From: a virus
IMG/VR virus record: IMGVR_UViG_3300044729_002271
Location: 1-33,622 of that record
Strand: one strand, 5' to 3'
Length of the DNA: 33,622 bases
Below the pieces are notes generated by a model. That model saw only the letters and a list, made by a program, of their open reading frames with translations. It was not told where the DNA came from and searched no databases. The translations under genes were made by a program, and so were the position numbers. Shown piece after piece: positions 1 to 9,140 of the stretch. Position 1 is the first letter of the stretch. Every line of letters starts with the position of its first letter.

Positions 1-1122
1 AACGCAGCGGCCACCGTTGGCGGGCATCAGCCCGTGGCCATTGCTTCACTGTCCAACGTCACGACCACGGCAACCGCCACCACCGCGCACCCGCATCAGT
101 TCCGCGTTGGCGAGTTGGTCACGGTGCGAGGCGCAACCGACGCAAACTACAACGTCACCAACGTCGCCATCGCCACGGTTCCGAGTGCGACGACGTTCAC
201 CTACACGATGGCGGGCACGCCAGCGAGCAACACGCTGACAGGCTCGCAGTCCACGACCACGCTGACCGACCTGACAAAGAACTGGACAACCAACGAGCAC
301 GCGGGTCGGCTGGTCTACATGAACACCGCCGCGATCACCGCATCGTCGGGCAGCGCGGCTGGTCAGGCGGTTCGCATTACGAGCAACACGGCCACGACGC
401 TCACGTTCGCGGCGACGGTCACGGCCCCAACGAACGGCGTGAGCCGCTACAGCATCGCTCGCGGCGACGCCCTCGGCACGCTGGACTTCGGCGTGGCGAC
501 GGGCACGCAGTCCACTACGACGATTCAGGACACCAGCAAATCGTGGGCGGTGAACATTTGGGCGGGCCGCCGCGTGCGAGTGCTCAACTCTGCCGGTCTT
601 GCCGAAGTGATTATCGCGTCGAACACCTCCAACACGCTGACGGTCGCCACCATCACGCTCCCCGTGACGGGCGTGACGCAGTACGCCATTCTGGAAGGCA
701 ACGCCAAGGGCGTCGGGACCAACGCGAACTGGGCCTTCGGCACGAGCAACGCGGCCATTCGCGGCCAATATATGTGGATCGCTCGCGGCGGCGGTGCCTA
801 CGGCTTCGAGCGGCTGGACCTGACGACCGACCGCATCCGCGTCGTCAACACTGCGCCGCTGTCCGAAACGCTGTCAACCGGCACCATGACCGCCTACGAC
901 GGCGGGGATCGCATCTACTTCCACAAGGACGCCACGCAGCGAATCTACTCGCTGGATGTCGTCACCGGCAAGATCAACGGTGCGAGCATGTACCCCTACG
1001 CCGCTCCGACTGCCATCATCGGCAACCGCATGGAAGTCTTCACCACGAAGGACGGGCTCAAGTACCTCTGGCTCAATCGTGCATCGTTCTCAGAATGCTT
1101 CAGGTGTTTGCTGTTCTGGTAA
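1..1122 (+). CDS. Phage tail/structural protein, beta-propeller-like C-terminus (5' partial)
   Basis: The frame is open from base 1, so the N-terminus lies outside the window; 373 codons are visible. The first two thirds contain two repeats of about 75-85 residues, each starting near GTQSTTT or GSQSTTT, followed by a Trp, a GR-V segment and SNT..TLT, which suggests tandem beta-rich structural domains. The last 120 residues contain YMWIARGGG, YDGGDRIYFHKDA, IIGNRMEV and GLKYLWLNR, ending in CLLFW. I recognise this as a phage virion protein type often annotated as a tail protein; that recollection is unverified. It sits upstream of a tail-nozzle domain and the core proteins, as expected for a tail component. 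Enzymatic motifs are absent. The exact role (nozzle, adaptor or fibre base) is unknown. Confidence 0.7.
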   Translation, partial: NAAATVGGHQPVAIASLSNVTTTATATTAHPHQFRVGELVTVRGATDANYNVTNVAIATVPSATTFTYTMAGTPASNTLTGSQSTTTLTDLTKNWTTNEHAGRLVYMNTAAITASSGSAAGQAVRITSNTATTLTFAATVTAPTNGVSRYSIARGDALGTLDFGVATGTQSTTTIQDTSKSWAVNIWAGRRVRVLNSAGLAEVIIASNTSNTLTVATITLPVTGVTQYAILEGNAKGVGTNANWAFGTSNAAIRGQYMWIARGGGAYGFERLDLTTDRIRVVNTAPLSETLSTGTMTAYDGGDRIYFHKDATQRIYSLDVVTGKINGASMYPYAAPTAIIGNRMEVFTTKDGLKYLWLNRASFSECFRCLLFW

Positions 1123-1140
1123 ACTACCAATGGTGAAACC

Positions 1141-1305
1141 ATGACCATCCAAGAACTGCTGGATCTGGCTCGAAACAAGCTCGCCACGCTGTCGCGGCAG
1201 CGTGAAAACGCATGGCTGCAAGGCGACTCCGCGATTATCGCGTCACTCGACGAGAAGATCGCCACGACGCAGGCCACCATCGCGGCCTTGGAAGGCTTGC
1301 TGTAG
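1141..1305 (+). CDS. Small coiled-coil protein next to tail gene
   Basis: A 54-residue protein starting MTIQELLDLARNKL and ending in AALEGLL. It is entirely helix-forming, with leucine/alanine heptads and a central LQGDSAIIASLDEKI segment, so a short helical hairpin or coiled coil is likely. It starts 18 nt after the preceding tail gene and lies in the same unit. A clear Shine-Dalgarno sequence is lacking, so translational coupling is possible. I recall similar small proteins directly after such tail proteins in other phages, but the function is unknown. Codon use matches its neighbours, supporting a real gene. Confidence 0.7.
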   Translation: MTIQELLDLARNKLATLSRQRENAWLQGDSAIIASLDEKIATTQATIAALEGLL

Positions 1306-1342
1306 CGTGCAGATAGAGGACTGACTTTCAAGGAGACTTCTC

Positions 1343-1789
1343 ATGCCTTTCGGACGCTATCGCCGCGTGCTCAGCGCCGGCACACTTCCCGCAGACACCA
1401 AGCGAACGGCCATCCAAATCGTCTCGCCGGCCACCGCCGCCATCGCCTACGCCATGACGGTTATGACGCGCAGCGGCAACGCCGCAGGCCTCCACACCAA
1501 GCTGGAGATCCGTCGCGGCATCACCGGCGAGACCGCCAACCGCACCGAGGTCTCCTCTTCTATCGTCAACTCCGACGATCAGAGTGCCGACACCTTCGGC
1601 ACCAAGCTTTACACGCACTCCTCAGAGCCCACCGCCGACGGCGAGCTTGTCAACTTTGGCCAGTTCCATCCCCAGTCGCAGCGGACGCTCGTGGGCAGCC
1701 TCAACCCCGCCGAGACGCACACGCTCTTCATCGAGAACGACGAGGCCCACGAAACCACGCTCATGGTTGAAATCTGGGAGCGCATGTAA
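1343..1789 (+). CDS. Hypothetical virion-associated protein
   Basis: A 148-residue protein with a good ribosome site (AAGGAG, 9 nt before ATG). It is rich in Thr, Ser and short beta-like segments, with no cysteine and no membrane segment. Residues 60-95 (ITGETANRTEVSSSI and neighbours) and the C-terminal LFIENDEAHETTLMVEIWERM-like end suggest a compact beta fold. It lies between tail genes, its stop is immediately followed by the ATG of the next gene, and it is probably co-expressed as a structural or assembly protein. I do not recognise the family. Confidence 0.65.
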   Translation: MPFGRYRRVLSAGTLPADTKRTAIQIVSPATAAIAYAMTVMTRSGNAAGLHTKLEIRRGITGETANRTEVSSSIVNSDDQSADTFGTKLYTHSSEPTADGELVNFGQFHPQSQRTLVGSLNPAETHTLFIENDEAHETTLMVEIWERM

Positions 1790-2374
1790 ATGGCCCTTGG
1801 CGACGAGCCCGCCTACCCAACCACGGCACACCCGGTTTTCTTTGACCACAAGGTCATCGCCACGGGCACCTACTCGGCCGGCACCGGCAAGACCACCTAC
1901 ACCTTCCCCTTCCCCTACCGCCCGCTCAAGATGGTCAACGTCGCGACGGGCGCGGTGCGCGATGTGACGATCCTGACCGACACGACCTGCGAAGTGACCG
2001 GCAACTTTGCCGACAAGTGCATCTTCGGTCGCCCGATTGAGATGGACATCTACCTCTCGCGGCCCTACCCCCGCAACGAGCAGGGGCTCGCGATGATCGA
2101 CCATCGCCTCATCGTCAAGAACATCACCGTCAAGCACAGCCGCACCGTCGCCTACGACCTCTTCGTGGACCGTGCCGCCGAAGCATCGTTCGTCGAGTCG
2201 TTCCGCAAGCAGCTCGGCCAAGAGCCCTACGGGTTCGCCGAGGTTGGCGTGCAACGCACCGGCGTTCACTGGAACAGCGAATCGCTGATCCTCGCCGTCT
2301 TCAACAGCACATGCAGGCCGTGCACCATCCTTGGCCTTGAGTACGAGGTCGAGATCGTGGAGGCCACCCGATGA
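1790..2374 (+). CDS. Tail tubular protein B (T7 gp12) C-terminal-domain-like protein
   Basis: This 194-residue protein resembles only the C-terminal part of the T7 nozzle protein gp12 (about 790 residues). The pattern seen is a VTG-NFADK segment, FGRPIEMDIYLSRPYPR, then MIDHRLIVKNITV, and a final block around ESLILAVFNSTCRPCTILGLEYEVE, which mirrors the gp12 end (strand, S-pf-R, gRLqLr, then a closing beta strand set). It starts directly at the stop of the previous gene and overlaps the next gene by 4 nt. I infer a nozzle or nozzle-associated role. The N-terminal part of a classical gp12 would have to be a separate gene, possibly outside the window. The match is by eye and distant. Confidence 0.55.
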   Translation: MALGDEPAYPTTAHPVFFDHKVIATGTYSAGTGKTTYTFPFPYRPLKMVNVATGAVRDVTILTDTTCEVTGNFADKCIFGRPIEMDIYLSRPYPRNEQGLAMIDHRLIVKNITVKHSRTVAYDLFVDRAAEASFVESFRKQLGQEPYGFAEVGVQRTGVHWNSESLILAVFNSTCRPCTILGLEYEVEIVEATR

Positions 2375-2943
2375 GTGGATTCGAGATCCCGATTGCCCTT
2401 GCCGTCGCGGGCGCCGCCACGAGTGCGGCAGGTGCGGTGCAGCAGAACCGGGCCGTCAAGAAGTCGATGGACGCGGCGGCGAAGAACGCCGAGGTCACAC
2501 GCAAGCAGCTCGGCGACGCCACCATGCTCGATATCAAGAAGACCCAGCAGGAGTCGGGCCGCGTGCGCGGCAGGCTCCGCACCGCGGCGGCCGAGAGCGG
2601 CGTTGACTTCACCGGCTCCTACGCCAACTTCGACCGCCAAGCGTTGATCGACGAGGCCACCAACCTCGCCATCATCCGCCAGAACGAGTACAACCAGACA
2701 CTCCGCATCAACAGTGGCCTCACCGCCGACCTTGCCTCGCTCGAGTCGCGCGGCCAGAACGCCCTTCTCTCCAGTCTGCAGGGCGGCATCTCGGGATTCA
2801 GCACGGGCCTCTCAATCCAGAGCGGCCTCAGTGGACTCGAGGGCGCGTCGCCGGCCGACATCGGTGCCCCCGCAACCACCGTCGGCGGCTCGGGTGGCCT
2901 CCCGTCGTTCTCACCCGACTTTGACGCCACGCGGCTCGCTTGA
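2371..2943 (+). CDS. Internal virion protein B-like (T7 gp14 position)
   Basis: A 190-residue protein with an N-terminal hydrophobic, small-residue stretch (IALAVAGAATSAAGAVQQ, residues 6-24), then a long charged helical region with Q- and N-rich segments, and a Gly/Ser-rich tail. This is the layout of T7 gp14, the smallest ejected core protein, which inserts into the outer membrane. Position and order (before large gp15-like and gp16-like genes) agree. It overlaps the previous gene by 4 nt (ATGA). The assignment rests on context plus composition, not on a sequence motif. Confidence 0.65.
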   Translation: MSGFEIPIALAVAGAATSAAGAVQQNRAVKKSMDAAAKNAEVTRKQLGDATMLDIKKTQQESGRVRGRLRTAAAESGVDFTGSYANFDRQALIDEATNLAIIRQNEYNQTLRINSGLTADLASLESRGQNALLSSLQGGISGFSTGLSIQSGLSGLEGASPADIGAPATTVGGSGGLPSFSPDFDATRLA

Positions 2944-2967
2944 CCCACTTGTTAGGGTTTTGGACCC

Positions 2968-2993
2968 GGCTTATGGCAAGTTTGCCATAAGCC
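2968..2993. repeat. Dispersed palindrome, copy R1
   Basis: A perfect inverted repeat: arm GGCTTATGGCAA, 2-nt centre GT, arm TTGCCATAAGCC. It occupies the only gap between the core protein genes (2944-3030). Its right flank (TGTCGGTTG) is the reverse complement of the left flank of copy R4 (CAACCGACA), so R1 lies in the opposite orientation. Other copies are at 12227, 17786 and 31018. It could be an operator, a processing hairpin or a mobile palindrome. Confidence 0.9.
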
Positions 2994-3030
2994 TGTCGGT
3001 TGCCCACAAGTCTTTGCATCAGGAACACTT

Positions 3031-5184
3031 ATGTCACAAATGCAGTCGGGAATCGCCAGCAACAATGCGCCGGTGGTTGCTCGAATCGGCGTGCAGCAGT
3101 CGCTCGCGATCCCTGGCCTTGTGACACCCCCGCCCGTGAGTGGCGACGCCCAGACCATCGCGGCACTGAGCGAGGCCCTCTCGGGTGGTGCCCTCATCGC
3201 GCGGCAGTACACCGAGATGGAAGTCGATGAGCTTCGCCGCCGCGAGCAGGCACGCCGCGTGCAGCTTGCCGAGCAGGACCGGCTCGACCGCGAGGCCCAG
3301 ACCATCGACCGCGGCCTCGCCAGCCGCGCGGCCCGCACCAAGCTCCCCGACCTCCAGCGTCGCATCGCCGAGGAGATCATCGTCCCCGTCGAAGGTGAGG
3401 ACACCGAGGGTGCCATCGAGCGGCTCCTCATTCCCTTCACTGAGAACCAGTCACCCGCCTACGTCGAGCAGATCCGCGACATCATGGAACCCGCGCTCGC
3501 GGGCGCCCTGGCCCAGCAAGAGGCCAAGATCCGCGACCGGATGCAGCAAGAGAACCTGATCTACGTCGGCGAGTCGCTCGCCGCCGAGACCGACCCAGCC
3601 GCCGCGCGGCAGGCCTTCCAGTCCGCCAAGGCCCAGTTCCCCACCATCGGCGAGACCGAATACCTCGCGGCCACCGCTGGGAACGCCATGCTCATCCACG
3701 CCCGTGCGGGCAACCAGCAGGGCGTGGCGGCCATGCAGGAGATCATCGGCGACCGACTCCCCGAAGAGCGGGCTCGTGCGAGCGCGATGCTCACTCAGGC
3801 CAAGATCCAGCAAGAGGCCAAGGTCAACGACGACTACCGCCAGGGCGTCGCCAACCTCTACGTCCAGAGCGCCCCCTTCGACCTCATCGAAGAGCGGATC
3901 CGCGCGGGTGAGGGGACCATCGACCCCACGATCATCAAACAGCAGCTTGACGAGCTTGACGTCCGTCGCCGCCAGTCGGTCGAGGGATCCAACCGCGACG
4001 CCATCCGCGCGTTTGATAAGGCCAAGACCGACGAGGCTTTCCGCACCGCCGCGAGCACAGCCCGCACCGCTGCATGGAGCGGCGGCGTGGCCGCCATCGA
4101 GGACGCCACCTTCGAGCGTGAGGATGGGTCCACCCTCACCATCCCCGCCAAGCAGATTCGCGAGGCCGCGATCAGCCTCAGTATGGAGGCCATCGCCCGC
4201 GAGGAGGCACCGCGCGACGCATCCCCCGAGGAGGCCGCGGCGTCCGCCCGTCGCACGCTCGCGAGGCAGACCGAGCTCCTTGGCCTCAATGGTCAGACCT
4301 ACGCCCCGTGGACCCAGACGATGAACGCGGGCTACCTCGCCAGCCTCTCATCGTTCCGGGCCACCGAAGGCAAGAACGTCGCGATCCCCGCCAACCTTGA
4401 GGCTGGGTTCGACCTCTACAAGCGGCTCAACACCATCAACCCACGCCTCGCCGCAGCTCACGTCGACACCAACGCCCGCATGTACTACGACCTCATCGAT
4501 CTCGCCGAGACCTACGCCACCCCCGGCCAGCGTCCCGCGGCGATCATGATGGCGATGAAGGCCACCGCGGGCGGGCTCACCGAGGATCAATTCGCTTCTG
4601 GCGTGAACAGCAACGCGGTAGCGGACGCCATGGACGAGAGCGACTTCGCCAGCGTCAACAACCGCGGCGAGATCGAGCAGACCGTTCGCCGTGTGGCCCG
4701 CTTCTACGTCGCCACCGGCGTCGTCGGCGATCCCGCCGTTGCCATCGAGAAGGCCGTCGAGAAGGTCACGGGCACCCTCACCAACGACGGTGCCTACGCC
4801 ATCGACCTTGGCCCCATCAACGCGCCCGAGAACTTCCCCGACATCGCCCGCTCCATGAGCGAGGTCTACGCGGCCAAGCACGGCGAGGAGGAGGGGCTCG
4901 ACTCCGACGACATCTCCATCGCACCCGGCGAGACCAGCGGCACCTTCATCCTCTTCAACAACGCCACCGGCCAGCCCGTCGAGAACTGGGCGACCGACGG
5001 CATCTACACCATGGCCGACATCAACGCCTTCGCGCGTGGGCAGGCCATCGAGGGCAGAGAGGCCGTCTTCAACCGCATCCTCGCCAAGCGAGCCGCTCCC
5101 GCCCAGCAGGTCAAGGCCGCGCAGCAGCTCCTCGCCCAGCCGCTCCCGCGTTCGTCCAACCCCCGAGCATCGGAGCGATTCTAA
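3031..5184 (+). CDS. Internal virion protein C-like (T7 gp15 position)
   Basis: A 717-residue protein, close to the 747 of T7 gp15. It is almost wholly alpha-helical, rich in Ala, Glu, Arg and Gln, with coiled-coil-like stretches (residues 60-110, DELRRREQARRVQLAEQ; and around 160-180). It has no signal peptide, membrane segment or catalytic motif. It lies between the gp14-like and gp16-like genes, and its stop directly precedes the next ATG, so the two are translated together. In T7, gp15 and gp16 form the ejected core and the trans-envelope conduit. Identity is inferred from size, composition and order. The start has CAGGA 7 nt upstream. Confidence 0.7.
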   Translation: MSQMQSGIASNNAPVVARIGVQQSLAIPGLVTPPPVSGDAQTIAALSEALSGGALIARQYTEMEVDELRRREQARRVQLAEQDRLDREAQTIDRGLASRAARTKLPDLQRRIAEEIIVPVEGEDTEGAIERLLIPFTENQSPAYVEQIRDIMEPALAGALAQQEAKIRDRMQQENLIYVGESLAAETDPAAARQAFQSAKAQFPTIGETEYLAATAGNAMLIHARAGNQQGVAAMQEIIGDRLPEERARASAMLTQAKIQQEAKVNDDYRQGVANLYVQSAPFDLIEERIRAGEGTIDPTIIKQQLDELDVRRRQSVEGSNRDAIRAFDKAKTDEAFRTAASTARTAAWSGGVAAIEDATFEREDGSTLTIPAKQIREAAISLSMEAIAREEAPRDASPEEAAASARRTLARQTELLGLNGQTYAPWTQTMNAGYLASLSSFRATEGKNVAIPANLEAGFDLYKRLNTINPRLAAAHVDTNARMYYDLIDLAETYATPGQRPAAIMMAMKATAGGLTEDQFASGVNSNAVADAMDESDFASVNNRGEIEQTVRRVARFYVATGVVGDPAVAIEKAVEKVTGTLTNDGAYAIDLGPINAPENFPDIARSMSEVYAAKHGEEEGLDSDDISIAPGETSGTFILFNNATGQPVENWATDGIYTMADINAFARGQAIEGREAVFNRILAKRAAPAQQVKAAQQLLAQPLPRSSNPRASERF

Positions 5185-8100
5185 ATGAGCCAAACCCCCT
5201 CCACGCTCGGCCGCCCCATTTTCGATGCGGGCACCGTCGAGCCCGACACTCGCCCGTCGCCGGCGATGCTGCGTGAGCGAGCCGCCCAGCGTGAGCAGGC
5301 CACCCGCGACGCACGCGAGGGCCGCTCGTTCATCTCCGACCTCATGGAGAGCGAGTTCATCGGCGGCGCGGCATCGCTCTCGCCCCTGGCCGCGGTGGCT
5401 CAGATCGTCACCCAGAAGCCCGGCGGGTTCGGTTCCATCGGCCGCTACCTCACGCGCGAGTACCCCACCGACATCGACCCAAACTTCCGCCTCGACAAGC
5501 CCATGCTTGAGATGCTCACTGAGGGGCTCCCCGAGGATTACTGGGACGCCTTCGGTTCGGCTCGCAGCCTTGAGCACGCGGGCCGCATCCGCGAGGAGCT
5601 TGTCAGCCTCAACCAGTCGCGACAGAACATCGCCAGCTACGGCTACACCGGCGCGGTCGCATCCTTCGCGGCCAACGTCCTCGACCCCGTCAACGTCGCC
5701 ACCGGGTACGTTTCGGGCCCCTTTGCCGCCGCTTCCAAGGGAACGCGACTCGCGCGACTCCTTCGCGGCGGGCTCGTGTCGGCAGCCGCCACCGCACCCG
5801 TCGAGTCGATTCGGCTCATGGGTGATCCAGAAATGGACGCCACCGATATCGCGTGGGCGGTCGGTGGGGCGTTCGCCATCGGTGGCGGCGTCAGTGCCAT
5901 CCTTGGCGGCGGCGAGCTCCAGAAGGCAGGCAGGCGGCTCCAGTTGGCCGCCGATGCAGAGGCCGCCAAGCGGGCGGGATTGCCCCTCACGCCCAAGGGT
6001 GAGAAGGTCATGGGCCGCATCACCGGCGCCCTCGACAGCGACCCCATCGACGTGGAGTGGGCCGACATGGCCCCGGACACGCGGCTCCTCGCCCAGCGTG
6101 AGGCGGCCGAGGCCAAGACGGCAGAGGCAGCAGGCCGCCGGCTCAAGGGCTTGCCTCCCGGCGAGGCTCCAAAGGCCACAGGAGCGGCCGAGACGCCCAC
6201 CCCACCCAGCGACACCCCCCCAGCCGGCGAGACCTTCGACGACGCCTTCAAGGCCGCCGACGGCCCCTCTCGCGGCGTGGGTGCAGCCTCGCCCAACACC
6301 GTCGCCCGCGGCGTCCCCGACGCCCCTGCAGGCCGCCTCGCTACCGACTTCAACCTCGACCCGGCGATGAACGCAGACGCCGGCGCCAAGGGCCGCACGT
6401 TCCTCGACTGGCTTCGCTGGGGCATCGCTGGCCAGAGCATCCAGAGCGAGTCACCCTTCGTCCGCCTTACCGCCGACCGATTGGTTGAGAATGTGCTTCT
6501 GGATGCCCAGGGCGCGCCCGTCACCTTCTCGGCCAGCGAGGCCGCCAGCCGCGTCTTCAAGACCTCGTTCGGAATGTTCACCAAGGACTACGACGGCAAC
6601 TTCTCGGCGTGGGCCAAGGCCAAGGGGTACAACCTCCTCTCGCGCGAGTATGGATGGCAGGCGCGCCGCGACTTCGGCCGTGAGGTCGGCATCGCCGTCC
6701 GCCACGCCCCCGGCACCTACACGCAGGACGCCGCCGTCAACGCCGCGGCCGACCGCGTCCGAGCACTCAACAAGGAGATGCTTGAGTTCGGCAAGCGTAT
6801 GGGCATCGCGGGCTTTGAGACCATCGAAGAGAACCCCCAGTACCTCATGCGCGTCTTCGATCAGGGCGGCATCAACCGCGTCATGAACACTAAGGGTGTG
6901 GGCATCAAGAAGGTCCAGCGGCTGATCGCCGAGTCGATTTACAAGACGCGCGGGGCCAACTCCACCCTCTCCGCACGCGACGCCGTCCGCATCGCCAAGG
7001 GCTACCTCGACAACATCCTCAAACAGCAGAACCTCAGCGACCTCGACAAGTCCCTCATGCTCTCCTCTGACAAGGCCGACGTGCTCAAGCAGGGGATGAT
7101 CAACGCGGGGCTCGGCGCCGACGAGGCCGAGGACGTGCTCAAGCGGGTCGGGCTTCGCAAGGATGGCGACTCGCCCATGGCCCGGGCGAAGTTCCGCCTC
7201 GACCTTGATGAAACCCACAGCTACACCTTCAACGGGCCCGACGGCAAGCCGATCACCATCTCGATCACCGACCTCCTCGAAAACGACGCGATGGAGATCA
7301 GCCGCAACTACACCCGCCAGATGGCCGGCGCCGGCGCAATGGCCGAGGTCTTCCGAGTCTCGGCCCGAGCACCCGACGACATCATCACCTCCACCGCCGA
7401 GATCCTCCGGCGTGCCGAGCAGGAGCTTGACGAGTACGGTGTCTCCAAGGCGCGGCAGGCGTTCATTCTGAACCGCCTCGACACCGCCATGAAGAGCGTG
7501 CTTGGCATCCCCCTTGGCAAGAACGGTGCCTTCGCCCACACGCTTAGGTCCGCCCGCGGCCTCAACTACCTTGTCCGCGCAGGCCAGTTCGGCTTTGCTC
7601 AAGCCGCCGACGTGGGCAGCGTGCTCGCCAACAGCACCATGAAGGCGATGGTCAACTCGATCCCCGTGCTGCGCGACATCGCCAAGCAGATGATCGACGG
7701 CACCGCCTCCCCTCGGTTCCTAGACGAGCTCGAAGAGCTCTGGGGGCTCGGCCTCGACCGCCGCCTCAACCCCGTCACCAGCAAGTTCGACGACGCCGGC
7801 TCCTTCGCCGAGTACGCGGGCCTCAACCGCGTCGACCGCGCGATTGAGACCGGCAAGCGGACTTTGTCGGACCTCTCGGGCCTCGCACCCGTCAACATCA
7901 TCCTCCAAAAGTGGGCCGGCGCCAACGCCGTCAACACCTGGATCGACATCGCTGGCAGCGGCAGGCTCCCCAGTGCGGCACGCCTCGCGTCGATGGGGCT
8001 CGACGAGAAGATGGGCCAGCGGATCATCAACCAGCTCAGCAACCCCAACATCGTCGAGACCGTCGACGGTTTGTTGGGCCGCCGCGTCAAGGCGATCAAC

Positions 8101-8784
8101 GAGAGCAAGTGGACCGACCGCGAGGCCTTCGCCGCCTTCGTCGTCGCCGTGGACAAGTGGTCCCGCCGCGTGGTGCAGCAGAACGACATCGGCCAGATGG
8201 CCCCGTGGATGACCACCGACGCCGGCCGCACGCTGGTTCAGTTCCGATCCTTCGCCGTCGGTGCGTGGGAGAAGCAGCTCCTCTTCAACGCACAGCAGGC
8301 AGACGGCAGGGCCTTCGCCGCGGCGACGATCCCGATGTTCTTTGGCGGCCTCTCCTACATGGCCATGACGTCGATCAACTCGGTCGGCCGCAAGGACGCC
8401 GAGAAGTACCGAAAGAACATGCTCAGCTGGGAGAAGGTCGGCAAAGCCGCCTTCGCCCGCGGCGGCTTCTCCAGCATCATCCCCATGGCCGTCGACACCC
8501 CCCTCTCGTGGATGGGCTACGACCCCGTCTTCTCCTTCGCCCGCACCAGCGGCATCGAGAGTGACCCCCTCTTCGGCAACCCCACCCTCACCGCCTTCTG
8601 GGAAGGCAAGAACGCCGCGCGGATGCTCAGGGCTCCCCTTGAGTCCGACTACTCCTTTAGCCAAGAGGACATGCGGTCCCTTCGCAGCATCCTCCCCTTC
8701 CAGAACCTCACCGGCATCCGAAACGGCCTCGATGCCATCCAGACCCGCTTGCCCAAGCGCAGCGAGAAGGGCTTTCAGCGATGA
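5185..8784 (+). CDS. Internal virion protein D-like (T7 gp16 position), without visible transglycosylase domain
   Basis: A 1199-residue protein, close to T7 gp16 (1318). Size, position before terminase genes and long helical regions fit the large core/ejection protein. Residues about 270-370 form a Pro/Ala/Thr-rich linker (TPTPPSDTPPAGETFDD region). Unlike T7 gp16, the N-terminus does not show a lytic transglycosylase catalytic Glu with the usual SLT motifs; it begins MSQTPSTLGRPIFDAGTVEP and continues with alanine-rich helices and hydrophobic segments (near residues 150-250). The C-terminal third has FAVGAWEKQLLFNAQQ and FQNLTGIRNGLDAIQ. Its stop overlaps the TerS start (ATGA). Confidence 0.7.
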   Translation: MSQTPSTLGRPIFDAGTVEPDTRPSPAMLRERAAQREQATRDAREGRSFISDLMESEFIGGAASLSPLAAVAQIVTQKPGGFGSIGRYLTREYPTDIDPNFRLDKPMLEMLTEGLPEDYWDAFGSARSLEHAGRIREELVSLNQSRQNIASYGYTGAVASFAANVLDPVNVATGYVSGPFAAASKGTRLARLLRGGLVSAAATAPVESIRLMGDPEMDATDIAWAVGGAFAIGGGVSAILGGGELQKAGRRLQLAADAEAAKRAGLPLTPKGEKVMGRITGALDSDPIDVEWADMAPDTRLLAQREAAEAKTAEAAGRRLKGLPPGEAPKATGAAETPTPPSDTPPAGETFDDAFKAADGPSRGVGAASPNTVARGVPDAPAGRLATDFNLDPAMNADAGAKGRTFLDWLRWGIAGQSIQSESPFVRLTADRLVENVLLDAQGAPVTFSASEAASRVFKTSFGMFTKDYDGNFSAWAKAKGYNLLSREYGWQARRDFGREVGIAVRHAPGTYTQDAAVNAAADRVRALNKEMLEFGKRMGIAGFETIEENPQYLMRVFDQGGINRVMNTKGVGIKKVQRLIAESIYKTRGANSTLSARDAVRIAKGYLDNILKQQNLSDLDKSLMLSSDKADVLKQGMINAGLGADEAEDVLKRVGLRKDGDSPMARAKFRLDLDETHSYTFNGPDGKPITISITDLLENDAMEISRNYTRQMAGAGAMAEVFRVSARAPDDIITSTAEILRRAEQELDEYGVSKARQAFILNRLDTAMKSVLGIPLGKNGAFAHTLRSARGLNYLVRAGQFGFAQAADVGSVLANSTMKAMVNSIPVLRDIAKQMIDGTASPRFLDELEELWGLGLDRRLNPVTSKFDDAGSFAEYAGLNRVDRAIETGKRTLSDLSGLAPVNIILQKWAGANAVNTWIDIAGSGRLPSAARLASMGLDEKMGQRIINQLSNPNIVETVDGLLGRRVKAINESKWTDREAFAAFVVAVDKWSRRVVQQNDIGQMAPWMTTDAGRTLVQFRSFAVGAWEKQLLFNAQQADGRAFAAATIPMFFGGLSYMAMTSINSVGRKDAEKYRKNMLSWEKVGKAAFARGGFSSIIPMAVDTPLSWMGYDPVFSFARTSGIESDPLFGNPTLTAFWEGKNAARMLRAPLESDYSFSQEDMRSLRSILPFQNLTGIRNGLDAIQTRLPKRSEKGFQR

Positions 8785-9125
8785 GTGACCAGCACGACGA
8801 AGACCACGGCAGCCTCGAATCGCTCAGGAGCGACACCGCCGAGCTTCTGGACGGCTACCTCTACAAGCTCTTGAAACAGGGCGGCATCCGCATCCAAGTG
8901 ACCGACGAGGAGGGCAACGCGAAGGTCGAGATGATCGACCTGACCGCCGCCATGCTCAACGTGATCCGCCAGCGCGTGAAGGACCTCAAGCTCGGTGGCC
9001 TCGCCGTCGAGGGCTCCAGCACAGCCGACCTGATCAAGAAGGCCGAGAGCCGCATGAAGTTCGCAGGCAAGGCCATCCAACTCCCACCCGTCAACACCCG
9101 CGACGACGACGCAGCGACCGCCTAA
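8781..9125 (+). CDS. Terminase small subunit-like (T7 gp18 type)
   Basis: A 114-residue acidic protein immediately upstream of the large terminase, the normal place for TerS. The centre reads as helix, short beta turn, helix: LLKQGGIRIQVTDEEG followed by AAMLNVIRQRVKDLKLGGL. The LN-IRQR-KD stretch is what I associate with T7-type DNA maturase A subunits. It overlaps the gp16-like gene by 4 nt. Its role would be to recognise concatemer DNA and regulate TerL. Assigned by context and weak sequence similarity. Confidence 0.75.
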   Translation: MSDQHDEDHGSLESLRSDTAELLDGYLYKLLKQGGIRIQVTDEEGNAKVEMIDLTAAMLNVIRQRVKDLKLGGLAVEGSSTADLIKKAESRMKFAGKAIQLPPVNTRDDDAATA

Positions 9126-9140
9126 ACCACCCTGTCACAC

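Noticed and set aside
231-270. CTGACA strings in the tail gene (and near 23089)
   Set aside because: No flanking stem and located in coding sequence; not members of the leader family.
46-768. Long minus-strand frames over the late genes (for example 46-768, 4348-5577, 28892-30217)
   Set aside because: They mirror strongly supported + strand genes in GC-rich DNA and have shadow composition.
1080-1144. Possible frameshift at the end of the tail gene, because another frame ends in TGA overlapping the ATG of the next gene
   Set aside because: The in-frame end CLLFW fits the ending I recall for this protein type, so the annotated stop at 1122 looks natural.
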